This document shows positions 11,601 through 21,500 of a DNA stretch of 64,000 nt, one piece after another. Every line of letters begins with the position of its first letter. Position 1 is the stretch's first letter. Below the pieces are notes generated by a model. That model had not been told where the DNA came from. It searched no databases and saw only the letters and a list, made by a program, of their open reading frames with translations. This stretch comes from Antedon mediterranea. Taxonomy: Eukaryota > Echinodermata > Crinoidea > Comatulida > Antedonidae. The position numbers and the translations under genes are program-made. The stretch covers positions 3,725,001 through 3,789,000 of the forward strand of contig NC_092673.1 in the NCBI RefSeq assembly GCF_964355755.1, read 5' to 3'.

Positions 11601-14600
11601 GATATGCTTAAATATGTTTAGTGATATGACATCATCATGTCCATATATGGGCATATCACATTTGTTTGTCACATAAAGTTTGATAGTTTAATCTCTCAGC
11701 CACTCGATAAATCCACTAACAATACAATCATTGTTTTATAGCCTGCATCATGTTCAAGTAATTGGGATGATTTCGTAGAGCAAGCTATTGGAAGTAGTCC
11801 GATACTACAAGATGAGCTTATCATTCAGTTCATCTGTTACAATGACTTACCAGCTGCAGTGAAATGGGCAAAGAGACTAAACATAAGCAGAGAGAGAATG
11901 CCAGAACAAGTTATCACTGCTATTGATGATGCCAACAGGTATTGGTCTTTTAATCATGCTCAACAGAACCTAGAATTTAGACAGATGATGGCATATATAT
12001 TATTCTCACTTTGAGAGTCTCTATCCAATCGAGTTCGAACAATATCATGAAAGCCTCAGTGGTCTAATAGAACATCTGCATATCAAGCAGAAGGATCTGG
12101 GTTTGAACCTCAGTTGGGCGACTTTTTCTCATTCTCACAGATTTTCTCATTTTTATCATTTCAAATTAGTTAATTACATTTCAGTATATCACCGGGTGGT
12201 TTATAATTAATGTTCTGTGCCTGATGTATTTATATGTATATATTTTCACTTATAGGCTTCTGAATCTAGCTCAAACATATGGTGAAATGGGACAAAAGTG
12301 TAGGCTAAGGTTTCAGATTTGAATTTATATATAATTTCTTTTCAAATACACCATGTTGAAGAGGAGCACCATAGCCATATATTATATTCATTTTCTCGTC
12401 TTTTATGTACAGTATTTGAAATATATTTAATTTAAAAAAAGGTAATACAGTGTGTAACTAGGACACTGTATTACATTTTACAATAGCTCACAGCAGATAT
12501 AGTCTCATAATTTGATTGGATGATAAATGCCTGCGACGGAATTAAAATCTGTAACCTTTTGCTGATGAGGCAAGTGTAATAACCATTAGACCACAGAAAT
12601 GTCAACTGAGTTACTTAATGTATGCATTGGTACAACAACTTTCTTATGAATGTTAGTGGATTTGAACCCAGGACTCACGAATAAGTAGGTAAGGCACAAT
12701 AACAACCAAACCACTAAATTATTTATAATACTATTTGAAATGTTTTCTTCCAGCAGTTCACTTGCTGACACAGATGAAGAAATTTGGGAGGCATGTTATA
12801 CTCAAGAGGAGGCAGTAGCACGTAGTAAAATTGAATATTATCAATTAAATTTACCCTATGAGAAGATAGTAATTGTGGATCAGGAATATATGTTGGAGAG
12901 TTGCATTCAACAGTTAACTAGGGTTAGTAATAGTAGTGTGTATTCAGAATTAATTATTTTTTTATACTGAATTTTACTAACATGATTTTTAGTAATGTTA
13001 ATTGTATAAAAATCTTATAGGCCAAAAGCATAATTGGTATAGATATGGAATGGAAACCAGGCTTTCTGAAAACCAAATGCAGGTTCGTTATTTTAACTTT
13101 CTTTGTCAAATTTTATTGGTAACTCAATGAATATTTGTTGTTGAGTTGATATTACAAAAACACACTAAAACTGAATCATTCCAACTTATATTTACTTGTT
13201 GTAGTGTGGTAATAGATTTTATATCCAATTTATTTGCTGCAGTGTATGACCATCAATAATTCTGTTATTTACTTTCTTCAGAGTTGCTGTTGTGCAGCTG
13301 GCATGCGAGTCTCATATTTATCTCATAGACATGCTAGCTCTTGATCCTAATCCAGACTGCCTAGTTTGGTTAATGGAATCTATTCTATGTGATGAGGATG
13401 TTCTGAAGCTAGGTAAATAAAACAGGTATAGAAGAGAAGAAATAGAAATCGATCCATTCCCCATATTAATATCTTTATTTATTTATACTGGGTGACCTCT
13501 TCAGTCAAAGACTGGTCTCCCAAGGGCCCAGTTATGATCAGTGGCTGTGATGTACACCGGGGTAACCCCCTACTCATCTCGAAAGATGTACTAGGTTCTT
13601 TAAAGTGCTTCATGAGCTAGATGTGTACACTGGACCTACGGTTTAAAGTCCTTATCCAAGAAGACTCGTTCTACCACCAGAACCACAAACCTCAACTCTG
13701 CTATTCTATTTTTATTTATTATCTTGTTCGTTAGGATATGGAATCCGCAATGATCTTCAGATGCTGGTGAAATCATATCCATTTCTCTCAGATTGTGTAC
13801 ATAAAATGGAGGGCATGAATGACTTATCGATCCTGCAGTCTAAGGTACTTCTCAATTTTGAAAACCCTAGTGAAAAATAAGGCAATTTTGAATGCCAAAA
13901 TTCTCCACAGAAATCCTAATCATTGAAAATAGAGAACTCTAAACCAACTACTGTAGGTATGTCTCACCAGTCAAATATGTTTGTATCATGATTATTTCTA
14001 TACAGTTGGAATCTGTAAAGCCTAACATACTTGGTGCTACCTCATGTGAAATGGACCGAGGATTGAGTGGACTCGTCAACCGATGTTTTGGAAGACCTCT
14101 AGATAAGAAAGAACAAATGTCGAACTGGGAATGCAGACCGTTAAACTATTCACAGATTGTCTATGCAGGTAATTAACAAATTGTTCACATACTAATTACT
14201 ATACATTATTTTTTTACGAGAGTTGGGAGACTAGTCACCTAGACAGGCCAAATAGCCACATAATATTTAAGGCTAGTGGCTGATAAAACGATCTTCCCCC
14301 TTAAATAATGATAAAGGCAAACATCACAAGATGCTTTACACAAACAAAGTCGTTGGGAATGGAGTTCTGTTGTGAGAAAAACCCTGGTGTCTGACAGGAT
14401 TTGAACTGAAGACCCTGGAATCGGTAGCCGAGCATCTAAACCACCACAGCTCCACTCCATTACTGTGCAACACTGGTATAAACCAATATAGCCTTATATA
14501 CCTGTGTTAGTACAGTAACTGTCCAGAAAACTGCTACACAGAAGGAGAGACCTTAAAAGTCAGATTCTGGTACTTACAGTAGTCGAGTAGGTATGAAGAA

Positions 14601-17600
14601 GAGTTTAAGCTCTGTCTACATTATCAAACTTTATGCGACGAAAAAATGTGATGTGCCCATATATGGACATGATGATGTCATATCACTACCATATTTGGGC
14701 ATATCTCATTTTTTGGTCACATAAAGTTTGATAGTGTAGAGTTTAAGAAGTTACTTGAGCTTTTAACTTATGTATCCTTTTATCTTTTGATCCTAGCACT
14801 GGATGCATATTGCTTGCTGGAAGTGTTTAATTACATGATGGGTAAAGCTGATTCCATTGGCCTGAATATTGATTTAAAATCTGCATTTATAATGAACTCT
14901 CCAACAAAGAAGGTGAAAACAAAAAGAAACAAGAGGAGAGACAAAGAAAAGGCTGTCGTCTCACTTGCTGATATCTCTTTAGTAAGTATAAAATATTTTG
15001 TTTTATCAAACCCAATCAAATAGTTGTAAGGAACAGTGAAGGTAGTCTACATTGAGTGTCATCGTTTTAGCTAACTATCTGGCCCAAAGATAAGCTTCCA
15101 ATACCATTATGGTACCAGCTAATGGAACTGAAATTTCCTTTGTTTAGTCGAATGATAGCTACAAGGAACCAATAACACCACAAGAGTTAGCTGTTGTCTG
15201 TGACACCATGCTTCAAGGATTAGGGAGGCAGCTAAGGTCATGTGGAGTTGATGTAAAGGTTCTAGAAAATGACCAAGATCACAGTCAAGCCGTTGAGGTA
15301 TATATGGCATTGTACTCATTTGGCACCATATGACATACATACTTTTTTATGATATTTTGTGATATTTAGGCAAATTGCCAAGGATAACCAAAAATGAATT
15401 CCTCCACATCCTTCTTAAAGGTGGCAATCCCATTCACAAGACATACACCGTACACAAAAGATACTCTACATAAACAAAGTTGTAATTTGTCATTAGAAAA
15501 AAATCATATGACAGGACAGGAACCTAGGACCCTTGTAGGCAAGCATCATAACCACCAAGCCATAAATCCACTCCACACATACAGTTTTATAAAAAAAAGA
15601 ATTTATTAAACTACTATTGACTTGACTGCTACAAAATTGTTTGTTTTGTTTTTGTAGATCGCCAGAGCTGATGGTCGAATTATTCTCACCAGAGGAACAC
15701 CATATATATCAGTAAGTTACTTTGTTGAATTGTTAGTGATTGAAAACTTGTTTTTCATAGAAACCAAGCATGTTTGCTCACTACACAAATTATCAACGTT
15801 TTATTTAAAAAAGTATTTTGAAACTTTTCTTTGCAGTTGCGCTCACAAGTTGGTGATGACCTTTGCTACCTTGTGAGATGCGTGAAAGCTTGCGACCAAC
15901 TGGAAGAAGTTTTAAATTTCTACAATGTACGCGTCATGGCAAAGGACATATTCAGCAGATGCCAGGTAAGCATTGTTTTTGTATAGACTTTTTGGAGGAG
16001 TGGCAAGATACTAGTCTTCCAATCCAGTATTGCTAGTCTTCCAATCCAGTGCTACTATAGTCTTCCAATCCAGTACTACTATAGTCTTCCAATCCAGTAC
16101 TACTTCTAGTCTTCCAATCCAGTACTTCTTCTAGTCTTCCAATCCAGTACTCCTAGTCTTCCAATCCAGTGCTACTAGTCTTCCAATCCAGTGCTACTAG
16201 TCTTCCAATCCAGTACTCCTAGTCTTCCAATCCAGTACTCCTAGTCTTCCAATCCAAAACTACTAGTCTTCCAATCCAGTACTACTAGTCTTCCAATCCA
16301 GTACTACTAGTCTTCCAATCCAGTACTACTAGTCTTCCAATCCAGTGCTACTACTCTTTCAATCCAGTACTACTAGTCTTCCAATCCAGTACTACTAGTC
16401 TTCCAATCCAGTACTACTAGTCTTCCAATCCAGTACTACTAGTCTTCCAATCTAGTGCTACTAGTCTTCCAATCCAGTGCTACTACTCTTCCAATCCAGT
16501 ACTACTAGTCTTCCAATCCAGTACTACTAGTCTTCCAATCCAGTACAACTAGTCTTCCAATCTAGTGCTACTAGTCTTCCAATCCAGTGCTACTACTCTT
16601 CCAATCCAGTACTACTAGTCTTCCAATCCAGTACTACTAGTCTTCCAATCCAGTGCTACTAGTCTTCCAATCCAGTGCTACTAGTCTTCCAATCCAGTGC
16701 TACTAGTCTTCCAATCCAGTGCTACTAGTCTTTCAATCCAGTGCTACTAGTCTTCCAATCCAGTACTACTAGTCTTCCAATCCAGTACTACTAGTCTTCC
16801 AATCCAAAACTACTAGTCTTCCAATCCAAAACTACTAGTCTTCCAATCCAGTACTACTACTAGTCTTCCAATCCAGTACTACTACTAGTCTTCCAATCCA
16901 GTACTACTACTAGTCTTCCAATCTAGTACTACTACTAGTCTTCCAATCCAGTACTACTAGTCTTCCAATCCAGTACTACTAGTCTTCCAATCCAGTACTA
17001 CTAGTCTTCCAATCCAGTGCTACTAGTCTTCCAATCCAGTGCTACTAGTCTTCCAATCCAGTGCTACTAGTCTTCCAATCCAGTGCTACTAGTCTTCCAA
17101 TCCAGTGCTACTAGTCTTCCAATCCAGTGCTACTAGTCTTCCAATCCAAAACTACTAGTCTTCCAATCCAGTGCTACTAGTCTTCCAATCCAGTGCTACT
17201 AGTCTTCCAATCCAGTGCTACTACTACTATGTATGCATAAACATAATTTACCCTTTTCTTTTAAGATGTGCAACGGTAATGCTTATGCCAAAGTGTCTTC
17301 TTCTACCATGAAAGAAGCCTATGAAAAGAAAAATGCAAGACAACATGGCCCAGCGGAAATGGGTTTATACTCTGACCCCTACGGCTTTGGTGATGACGAA
17401 TTTGACGAAGACGATGGGTTTTACTTTGACTCTGATGTTCTACCAGGTCACGAACCGAATGACTTTTATGAAAGTTATCCTCAAGATCTTCCTGTAGAAG
17501 ATTCTATAATGTACATGCCACAAGCTGAACAGAACGAGGGAGCTGTAGCAGGCTCGTCAAATTTAAACTATAAAGAAGGTGTTGTGTTTTCCAGTAGTGG

Positions 17601-17859
17601 AATTGATATGAATAACCTAACAGTTGGCGATGACGTTGAAATCCAAATGAATGTAATACAGGGCAGTATTTTAGATAGTGTAGACATATTCTATATCTGT
17701 ACTACATGTGGAAAGATTTACTGGGAGGGAAGACATTTCTCAAATGTTTTGGAACAGTATGCACATATTCTTCATAGAGGATCTGATGAGGAGGGCAGCG
17801 CACATGGAATGTTCCAGCATGATGATGATGATAGCATTGAAGGTGGCCTAGTGTTTTAA
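5641..17859 (+). CDS. EXD3: EXD3 / mut-7-like 3'-5' exonuclease (15 coding exons)
   Basis: Coding exons: 5641-5937, 6083-6259, 7393-7532, 8026-8197, 11742-11938, 12754-12922, 13021-13082, 13282-13412, 13735-13844, 14006-14168, 14797-14981, 15148-15297, 15658-15711, 15837-15965 and 17266-17859. All junctions are GT/AG with matching phases; total 2730 bp, 909 residues, close to human EXD3 (about 876). The N-terminal half is helical. The DEDDy exonuclease runs about 385-600: motif I IGIDMEW with D392 and E394, motif II GYGIRNDL with D455, motif III YAALDAY with Y538 and D542. From about 616 a Mut7-C domain begins (D620 in VVCDTMLQGLGRQLRSCG), ending in a zinc ribbon with C711/C714 and C857/C860. 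Worm MUT-7 works in small-RNA silencing and fly Nibbler trims miRNA/piRNA 3' ends; an RNA-trimming role is inferred. The ATG follows an in-frame TAA. Confidence 0.9.
6305..6440. mobile_element. TA-flanked palindromic MITE (family M1), EXD3 intron 2
   Basis: About 136 bp with terminal inverted repeats near AAGCTCTGTCTACACT and its complement, flanked by TA. The core carries the family words CATATATGGACA and ATATCACTACCATATTTGG. It is one of eleven copies in this window, and the TA target suggests a Tc1/mariner-type source. Confidence 0.85.
7070..7130 (+). pseudogene. Decayed duplicate of EXD3 exon 3
   Basis: After a good acceptor (TTATCGCAG) the sequence GTGGTTAAACCTCTAGTCTTG continues almost as at the true exon 3 (7393). 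It reads VVKPLVLLDKLNLAETYLK against VIVPLVLQDKLNLAEAYLK. It then breaks off into ATTAATAATAG instead of the rest of the exon and has no donor. It is therefore a fragment of a local tandem duplication and probably not spliced. Confidence 0.8.
7198..7365. mobile_element. M1-family MITE inside the duplicated EXD3 intron copy
   Basis: An element of about 165 bp begins CTCTGTCTGCATTATC and ends GATAGTGTAGACAGAGCC, with TA at both edges. It sits in the downstream copy of the duplicated intron/exon segment and is absent from the upstream copy, so it inserted after that duplication. Confidence 0.8.
8560..10075. mobile_element. 1.5-kb element with 20-bp inverted ends and TTAA flanks
   Basis: The left end TTAAAGATGTATTGTCCCTT and the right end AAGGGACAATACATCTTTAA are perfect 20-bp inverted repeats 1516 bp apart, in EXD3 intron 4. 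Read as TTAA plus AGATGTATTGTCCC, the ends match the TTAA target duplication of piggyBac elements. No transposase frame lies inside, so it is non-autonomous. Related single ends occur at 38505-38525 (GGGAGACAATACATATTTAA) and 47550-47570 (GGGGACAATACATCTTTAA). Confidence 0.75.
10636..11075. repeat. 85-bp satellite, about five units
   Basis: CACGTGTATTTATCGTGCGAG recurs with starts at 10638, 10723, 10808, about 10895 and 10980, giving an 85-87-bp period, followed by a shortened partial unit. The units are nearly identical apart from small indels, implying recent expansion. All but one carry a CACGTG E-box; the fourth reads TACGTG. Overlapping open frames across it are a by-product of the period. 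Confidence 0.9.
11562..11690. mobile_element. M1-family MITE, damaged
   Basis: The core (AGTGTGATGTGCCCAAATATGG ... GGGCATATCACATTTGTTTGTC ... AAAGTTTGATAGTTTAATC) matches the family, but both outer ends have decayed. It lies about 50 bp before EXD3 exon 5. Confidence 0.7.
12048..12122 (+). repeat. tRNA-derived SINE head
   Basis: CAGTGGTCTAATAGAACATC resembles a Pol III A box. A 5-bp anticodon-type stem (TCTGC/GCAGA) with a 7-nt loop follows. The T-arm CTGGG-TTTGAAC-CTCAG contains the B box. No convincing acceptor stem closes it, so I call a SINE rather than a tRNA gene. Confidence 0.6.
12541..12608 (-). repeat. tRNA-derived SINE head
   Basis: On the minus strand GTGGTCTAATGGTTATTACAC resembles a tRNA A box, and GGTTACAGATTTTAATTCC is a degenerate B box. 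It lies 40 bp from a second tRNA-like segment in EXD3 intron 5. Confidence 0.55.
12638..12722 (-). repeat. tRNA-derived SINE head
   Basis: On the minus strand TTTAGTGGTTTGGTTGTTATTG is followed by the intact B box GGGTTCAAATCC. It ends about 30 bp from the EXD3 exon 6 acceptor. Confidence 0.6.
13460..13715 (-). repeat. Dispersed repeat, probable retroposon 3' tail
   Basis: Between EXD3 exons 8 and 9, the minus strand reads into GGTCACCCAGTATAAATAAA, a 3'-tail-like ending after a more GC-rich body than the surrounding intron. No coding frame is present. The assignment rests on composition and tail only. Confidence 0.35.
14240..14465 (-). repeat. tRNA-derived SINE
   Basis: On the minus strand GAGCTGTGGTGGTTTAGATG (A-box-like) and TTCAGTTCAAATCCTG (B box) are followed by a body containing AACGACTTTGTTTGTGTAAA. 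The same body motif occurs in the element at 15405-15585, so the two belong to one family. Confidence 0.65.
14606..14745. mobile_element. M1-family MITE, EXD3 intron 10
   Basis: Begins TAAGCTCTGTCTACATTATC and ends GTTTGATAGTGTAGAGTTTA, with the family core ATATATGGACATGATGATGTC. It is close to full length. Confidence 0.85.
15400..15585 (-). repeat. tRNA-derived SINE
   Basis: The minus strand reads GGCTTGGTGGTTATGATGC (A box) and CCTAGGTTCCTGTCCTG (B-box-like), followed by a body with ACAACTTTGTTTATGTAGAG. That body parallels the SINE at 14240-14465. Confidence 0.6.
16008..17228. repeat. Minisatellite of 21-24-bp units in EXD3 last intron
   Basis: About 57 copies of TACTAGTCTTCCAATCCAG-type units fill the intron between exons 14 and 15 almost completely. 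Variants are TACTAC/TGCTAC spacers, one to three TAC triplets, and AAAACTACT substitutions. Each unit contains a pyrimidine run followed by CCAG, like a weak 3' splice site. The real acceptor (CCCTTTTCTTTTAAG) lies about 40 bp after the array. Confidence 0.95.
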
Positions 17860-17904
17860 ATACTATGATAATCTAGTCTTTTATATTATGAATAACTGTA
17901 TTTC

Positions 17905-17915
17905 TTGAATAAAAT
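17905..17915 (+). terminator. EXD3 polyadenylation signal
   Basis: AATAAA at 17908-17913 lies about 50 bp after the EXD3 stop codon and is followed by a T/G-rich stretch (TGTGTATTGTTCATTTTGTG). This is the usual layout of an animal cleavage/polyadenylation site. Confidence 0.7.
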
Positions 17916-18343
17916 ATATGTGTATTGTTCATTTTGTGTTTGTTACAGTACAGTATACCTACCACCAAGATTACTTTATATAGCAGCCTCTACGCAATTT
18001 GATTACATATTTTGGCGCTATTGTTGGTCACAAGCTAGTGGACATGCAGCAGTGTTGAAAAACTGTTCATTAAAAATTCAACAGCAAATAAAAACAAAAT
18101 TGGTAAATCTTAACCCTAGCAGCAATCTCAAATATCTCATTAGTCCGCAAGATGTTGCATAGTTTAACATAAAAATGAAATGAGTCTGTATGTTTTGCAC
18201 CTTCGGCACTCCACATGTTTACTTTTAAATAGAAAGCAATATTTTAGTAATAGCACCCTCTATGGTCTGGTGTAATTTTTTTAAATGTTGTAGCACCACC
18301 CTCTATAGTTTTGACACGTTTTCACAAAACTTCCCAATTAACC

Positions 18344-18352
18344 ATCACATTC
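18344..18352. repeat. Left target-site duplication of the foldback element
   Basis: ATCACATTC directly precedes the element; the right flank has ATTACATTC (36085-36093), one mismatch in nine. A 9-bp duplication is typical of Drosophila FB and of Mutator-like elements. Confidence 0.6.
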
Positions 18353-18508
18353 GCTTGTGTCAAGCTAGCCAACAATAAGCCAGCCAACAATAAGCCAGCC
18401 CACTTTTATTTTTTCCAGCCAACAATAACTATGAAACGCCGTTTGTGCATTCTTTACATTTTCATTGTTACTTATGGCTTTTATGGTATTAGGAATTAAA
18501 TATTTGTG
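18353..18508 (+). repeat. Left outer end of the foldback element
   Basis: It starts with a small hairpin (GCTTG-TGT-CAAGC), then two and a half copies of a 15-bp repeat, AGCCAACAATAAGCC, and a unique segment to the first array unit. The inverted copy at 35929-36084 matches base for base over nearly its whole length. Confidence 0.85.
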
Positions 18509-21500
18509 AGAAAAACGGCGGATTGTTCCTGGGATTCACTAGGTGGGATTATACTAGGGTACCCCCTTAGTCGTCCAGTATAAGTTAGAGTGGGACCAAT
18601 GGTCCCGTTTACTCAGCCCTCATCTTTAAAATTTGAGTGTAACTCAATTACAATTTTTAAAATATAGTTAAATTTGAAACTGTATTTGTGAGAAAATGGC
18701 GGATTGTTCCTGGGAGTCACTTGGTGGGATTAAACTAGGGTACCCCCTTAGTCGTCCAGTATAAGTTAGAGTGCGACCACTGGTCCCGTTTACTCAGCCC
18801 TCATCTTTAAAATTTGAGTGTAACTCAATTACAATTTTTAAAATATAGTTAAATTTGAAACTGTATTGGTGAGAAAATGGCGGATTGTTCCTGGGAGTCA
18901 CTTGGTGGGATTATACTAGGATACCTCCTTAGTCGTACACTATAAGTTAGAGTGGGACCACTGGTACTATTTACTCAGCCCTCATCTTTTAAATTTGAGT
19001 GTAACTCATTTACGATATAAAAAATATAGTGAAATTTGATACTGTATTTGTGAGAAAATGGCGGATTGTTCCTGGGAGTCACTTGGTGGGATTATACTAG
19101 GGTACCTCCTTAGTTGTCCAGTATAAGTTAGAGTGGGACCACTGGTCCCGTTTACTCAGCCCTCATCTTTAACATTTGAGTGTAACTCATTTACGATTTT
19201 TAAAATATAGTGAAATTTGATACTGTATTTGTGAGAAAACGGCGGATTGTTCCTGAGAGTCACTTGGTGGGATTATACTAGGGTGCCTCCTTAGTAGTCC
19301 AGTATAAGTTAGAGTGGGACCACTGGTCCCGTTTACTCAGCCCTCATCTTTTAAATTTGAGTGTAACTCATTTACGATTTAAAAAATATAGTGAAATTAG
19401 ATACTGTATTTGTGAGAAAACGGCGGATTGTTCCTGGGAGTCACATGGTGGCATTATACTAAGGTACGCCCTTAGTCGTCCAGTATAAGTTAGAGTGCGA
19501 CCACTGGTTCCGTTTACTCAGCCCTCATCTTTTAAATTTGAGTGTAACTCAATTGCGGTAAACATTTTTAAAATATAGTGAAAATTGATACTGTATTTGT
19601 GAGAAAATGGCGGATTTTTCCTTGGAGTCACTTGGTGGGATTATACTAGGGTACCTCCTTAGTTGTCCAGTAGAAGTTAGAGTGGGACCACTGGTCCCGT
19701 TTACTCAGCCCTCATCTTTAACGTTTGAGGGTAACTCAATTACGATTAATATTTTAAAATATAGTGAAATTTGATACTGTATTTGTGAGAAAATGGCGGA
19801 TTGTTCCCGAGAGTCACTTGGTGGGATTATACTAGGGTACCTCCTTAGTTGTCCAGTTTAAGTTAGAGTGGGACCACTGGTCCCGTTTACTCAGCCCTTA
19901 TCTTTAAAATTTGAGTGTAACTCATTTACGATTAATATTTTAAAATATAGTGAAATTTGATACTGTATTTGTGAGAAAATGGCGGATTGTTCCTGGGAGC
20001 CACTTGGTGGGATTATACTAGGGTACCCCCTTAGTTGTCCAGTATAAGTTAGAGTGGGACCACTGGTCCCGTTTACTCAGCCCTCATCTTTAAAATTTGA
20101 GTGTAACTCATTTACGATTTTAAAAATATAGTGAAATTTGATACTGTATTTGTGAGAAAACGGCGGATTGTTCCTGGGAGTCACATGGTGGCATTATACT
20201 AAGGTACGTCCTTAGTCGTCCAGTAGAAGTTAGAGTGGGACCACTGGTCCCGTTTACTCAGCCCTCATCTTTAACATTTGAGTGTAACTCAATTACGATT
20301 AATATTTTAAAATATAGTGAAATTTGATACTGTATTTGTGAGAAAATGGCGGATTGTTCCCGAGAGTCACTTGGTGGGATTATACTAGGGTACCTCCTTA
20401 GTTGTCCAGTTTAAGTTAGAGTGGGACCACTGGTCCCGTTTACTCCGCCCTTATCTTTAAAATTTGAGTGTAACTCAATTACGGTAAAACATTTTAAAAT
20501 ATAGTGAAAATTGATACTGTAATTGTGAGAAAATGGCGGATTGTTCCTGGGAGCCACTTGGTGAGATTATACTAGGGTACCCCCTTAGTTGTGCAGTATA
20601 AGTTAGAGTGGGACCACGGGTCCCGTTTACTCAGCCCTCATCTTTAAAATTTGAGTGTAACTCATTTACGATTTTTAAAATATAGTAAAATTTGAAACTG
20701 TATTTGTGAGAAAACGGCGGATTGTTCTTGAGAGTCACTTGGTGGGATTATATTAGGGTACCTCCTTAGTTGTCCAGTATAAGTTAGAGTGGGACCACTG
20801 GTCCCGTTTACTCAGCCCTCATCTTTAAAATTTGAGTGTAACTCATTTACGATTTTAAAAATATAGTGAAATTTGATACTGTATTTGTGAGAAAACGGCG
20901 GATTGTTCCTGGGAGTCACATGGTGGCATTATACTAAGGTACGTCCTTAGTCGTCCAGTATAAGTTAGAGTGCGACCACTGGTTCCGTTTACTCAGCCCT
21001 CATGTTTTAAATTTAAGTGTAACTCAATTACTGTAAAAAATTTTAAAATATAGTGAAAATTGATACTGTATTTGTGAGAAAATGGCGGATTGTTCCTTGG
21101 ATTCACTTGGTGGGATTATACTAAGGTACCTCCTTAGTTGTCCAGTAGAAGTTAGAGTGGGACCACTGGTCCCGTTTACTCAGCCCTCATCTTTAACGTT
21201 TGAGTGTAACTCAATTACGATTAATATTTTAAAATATAGTGAAATTTGATACTGTATTTGTGAGAAAATGGCGGATTGTTCCTGGGAGTCACTTGGTGGG
21301 ATTATACTAGGGTACCTCCTTAGTTGTCCAGTATAAGTTAGAGTGGGACCACTGGTCCCGTTTACTCAGCCCTCATCTTTAACATTTGAGTGTAACTCAT
21401 TTACGATTTTTAAAATATAGTGAAATTTGATACTGTATTTGTGAGAAAACGGCGGATTGTTCCTGAGAGTCACTTGGTGGGATTATACTAGGGTGACTCC

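Noticed and set aside
16008-17228. CRISPR-like array
   Set aside because: No unique spacers: the whole 21-24-bp unit repeats. It is a eukaryotic minisatellite inside an intron.
17905-18162. 85-codon frame after EXD3
   Set aside because: It starts over the EXD3 polyadenylation signal and shows no family resemblance.
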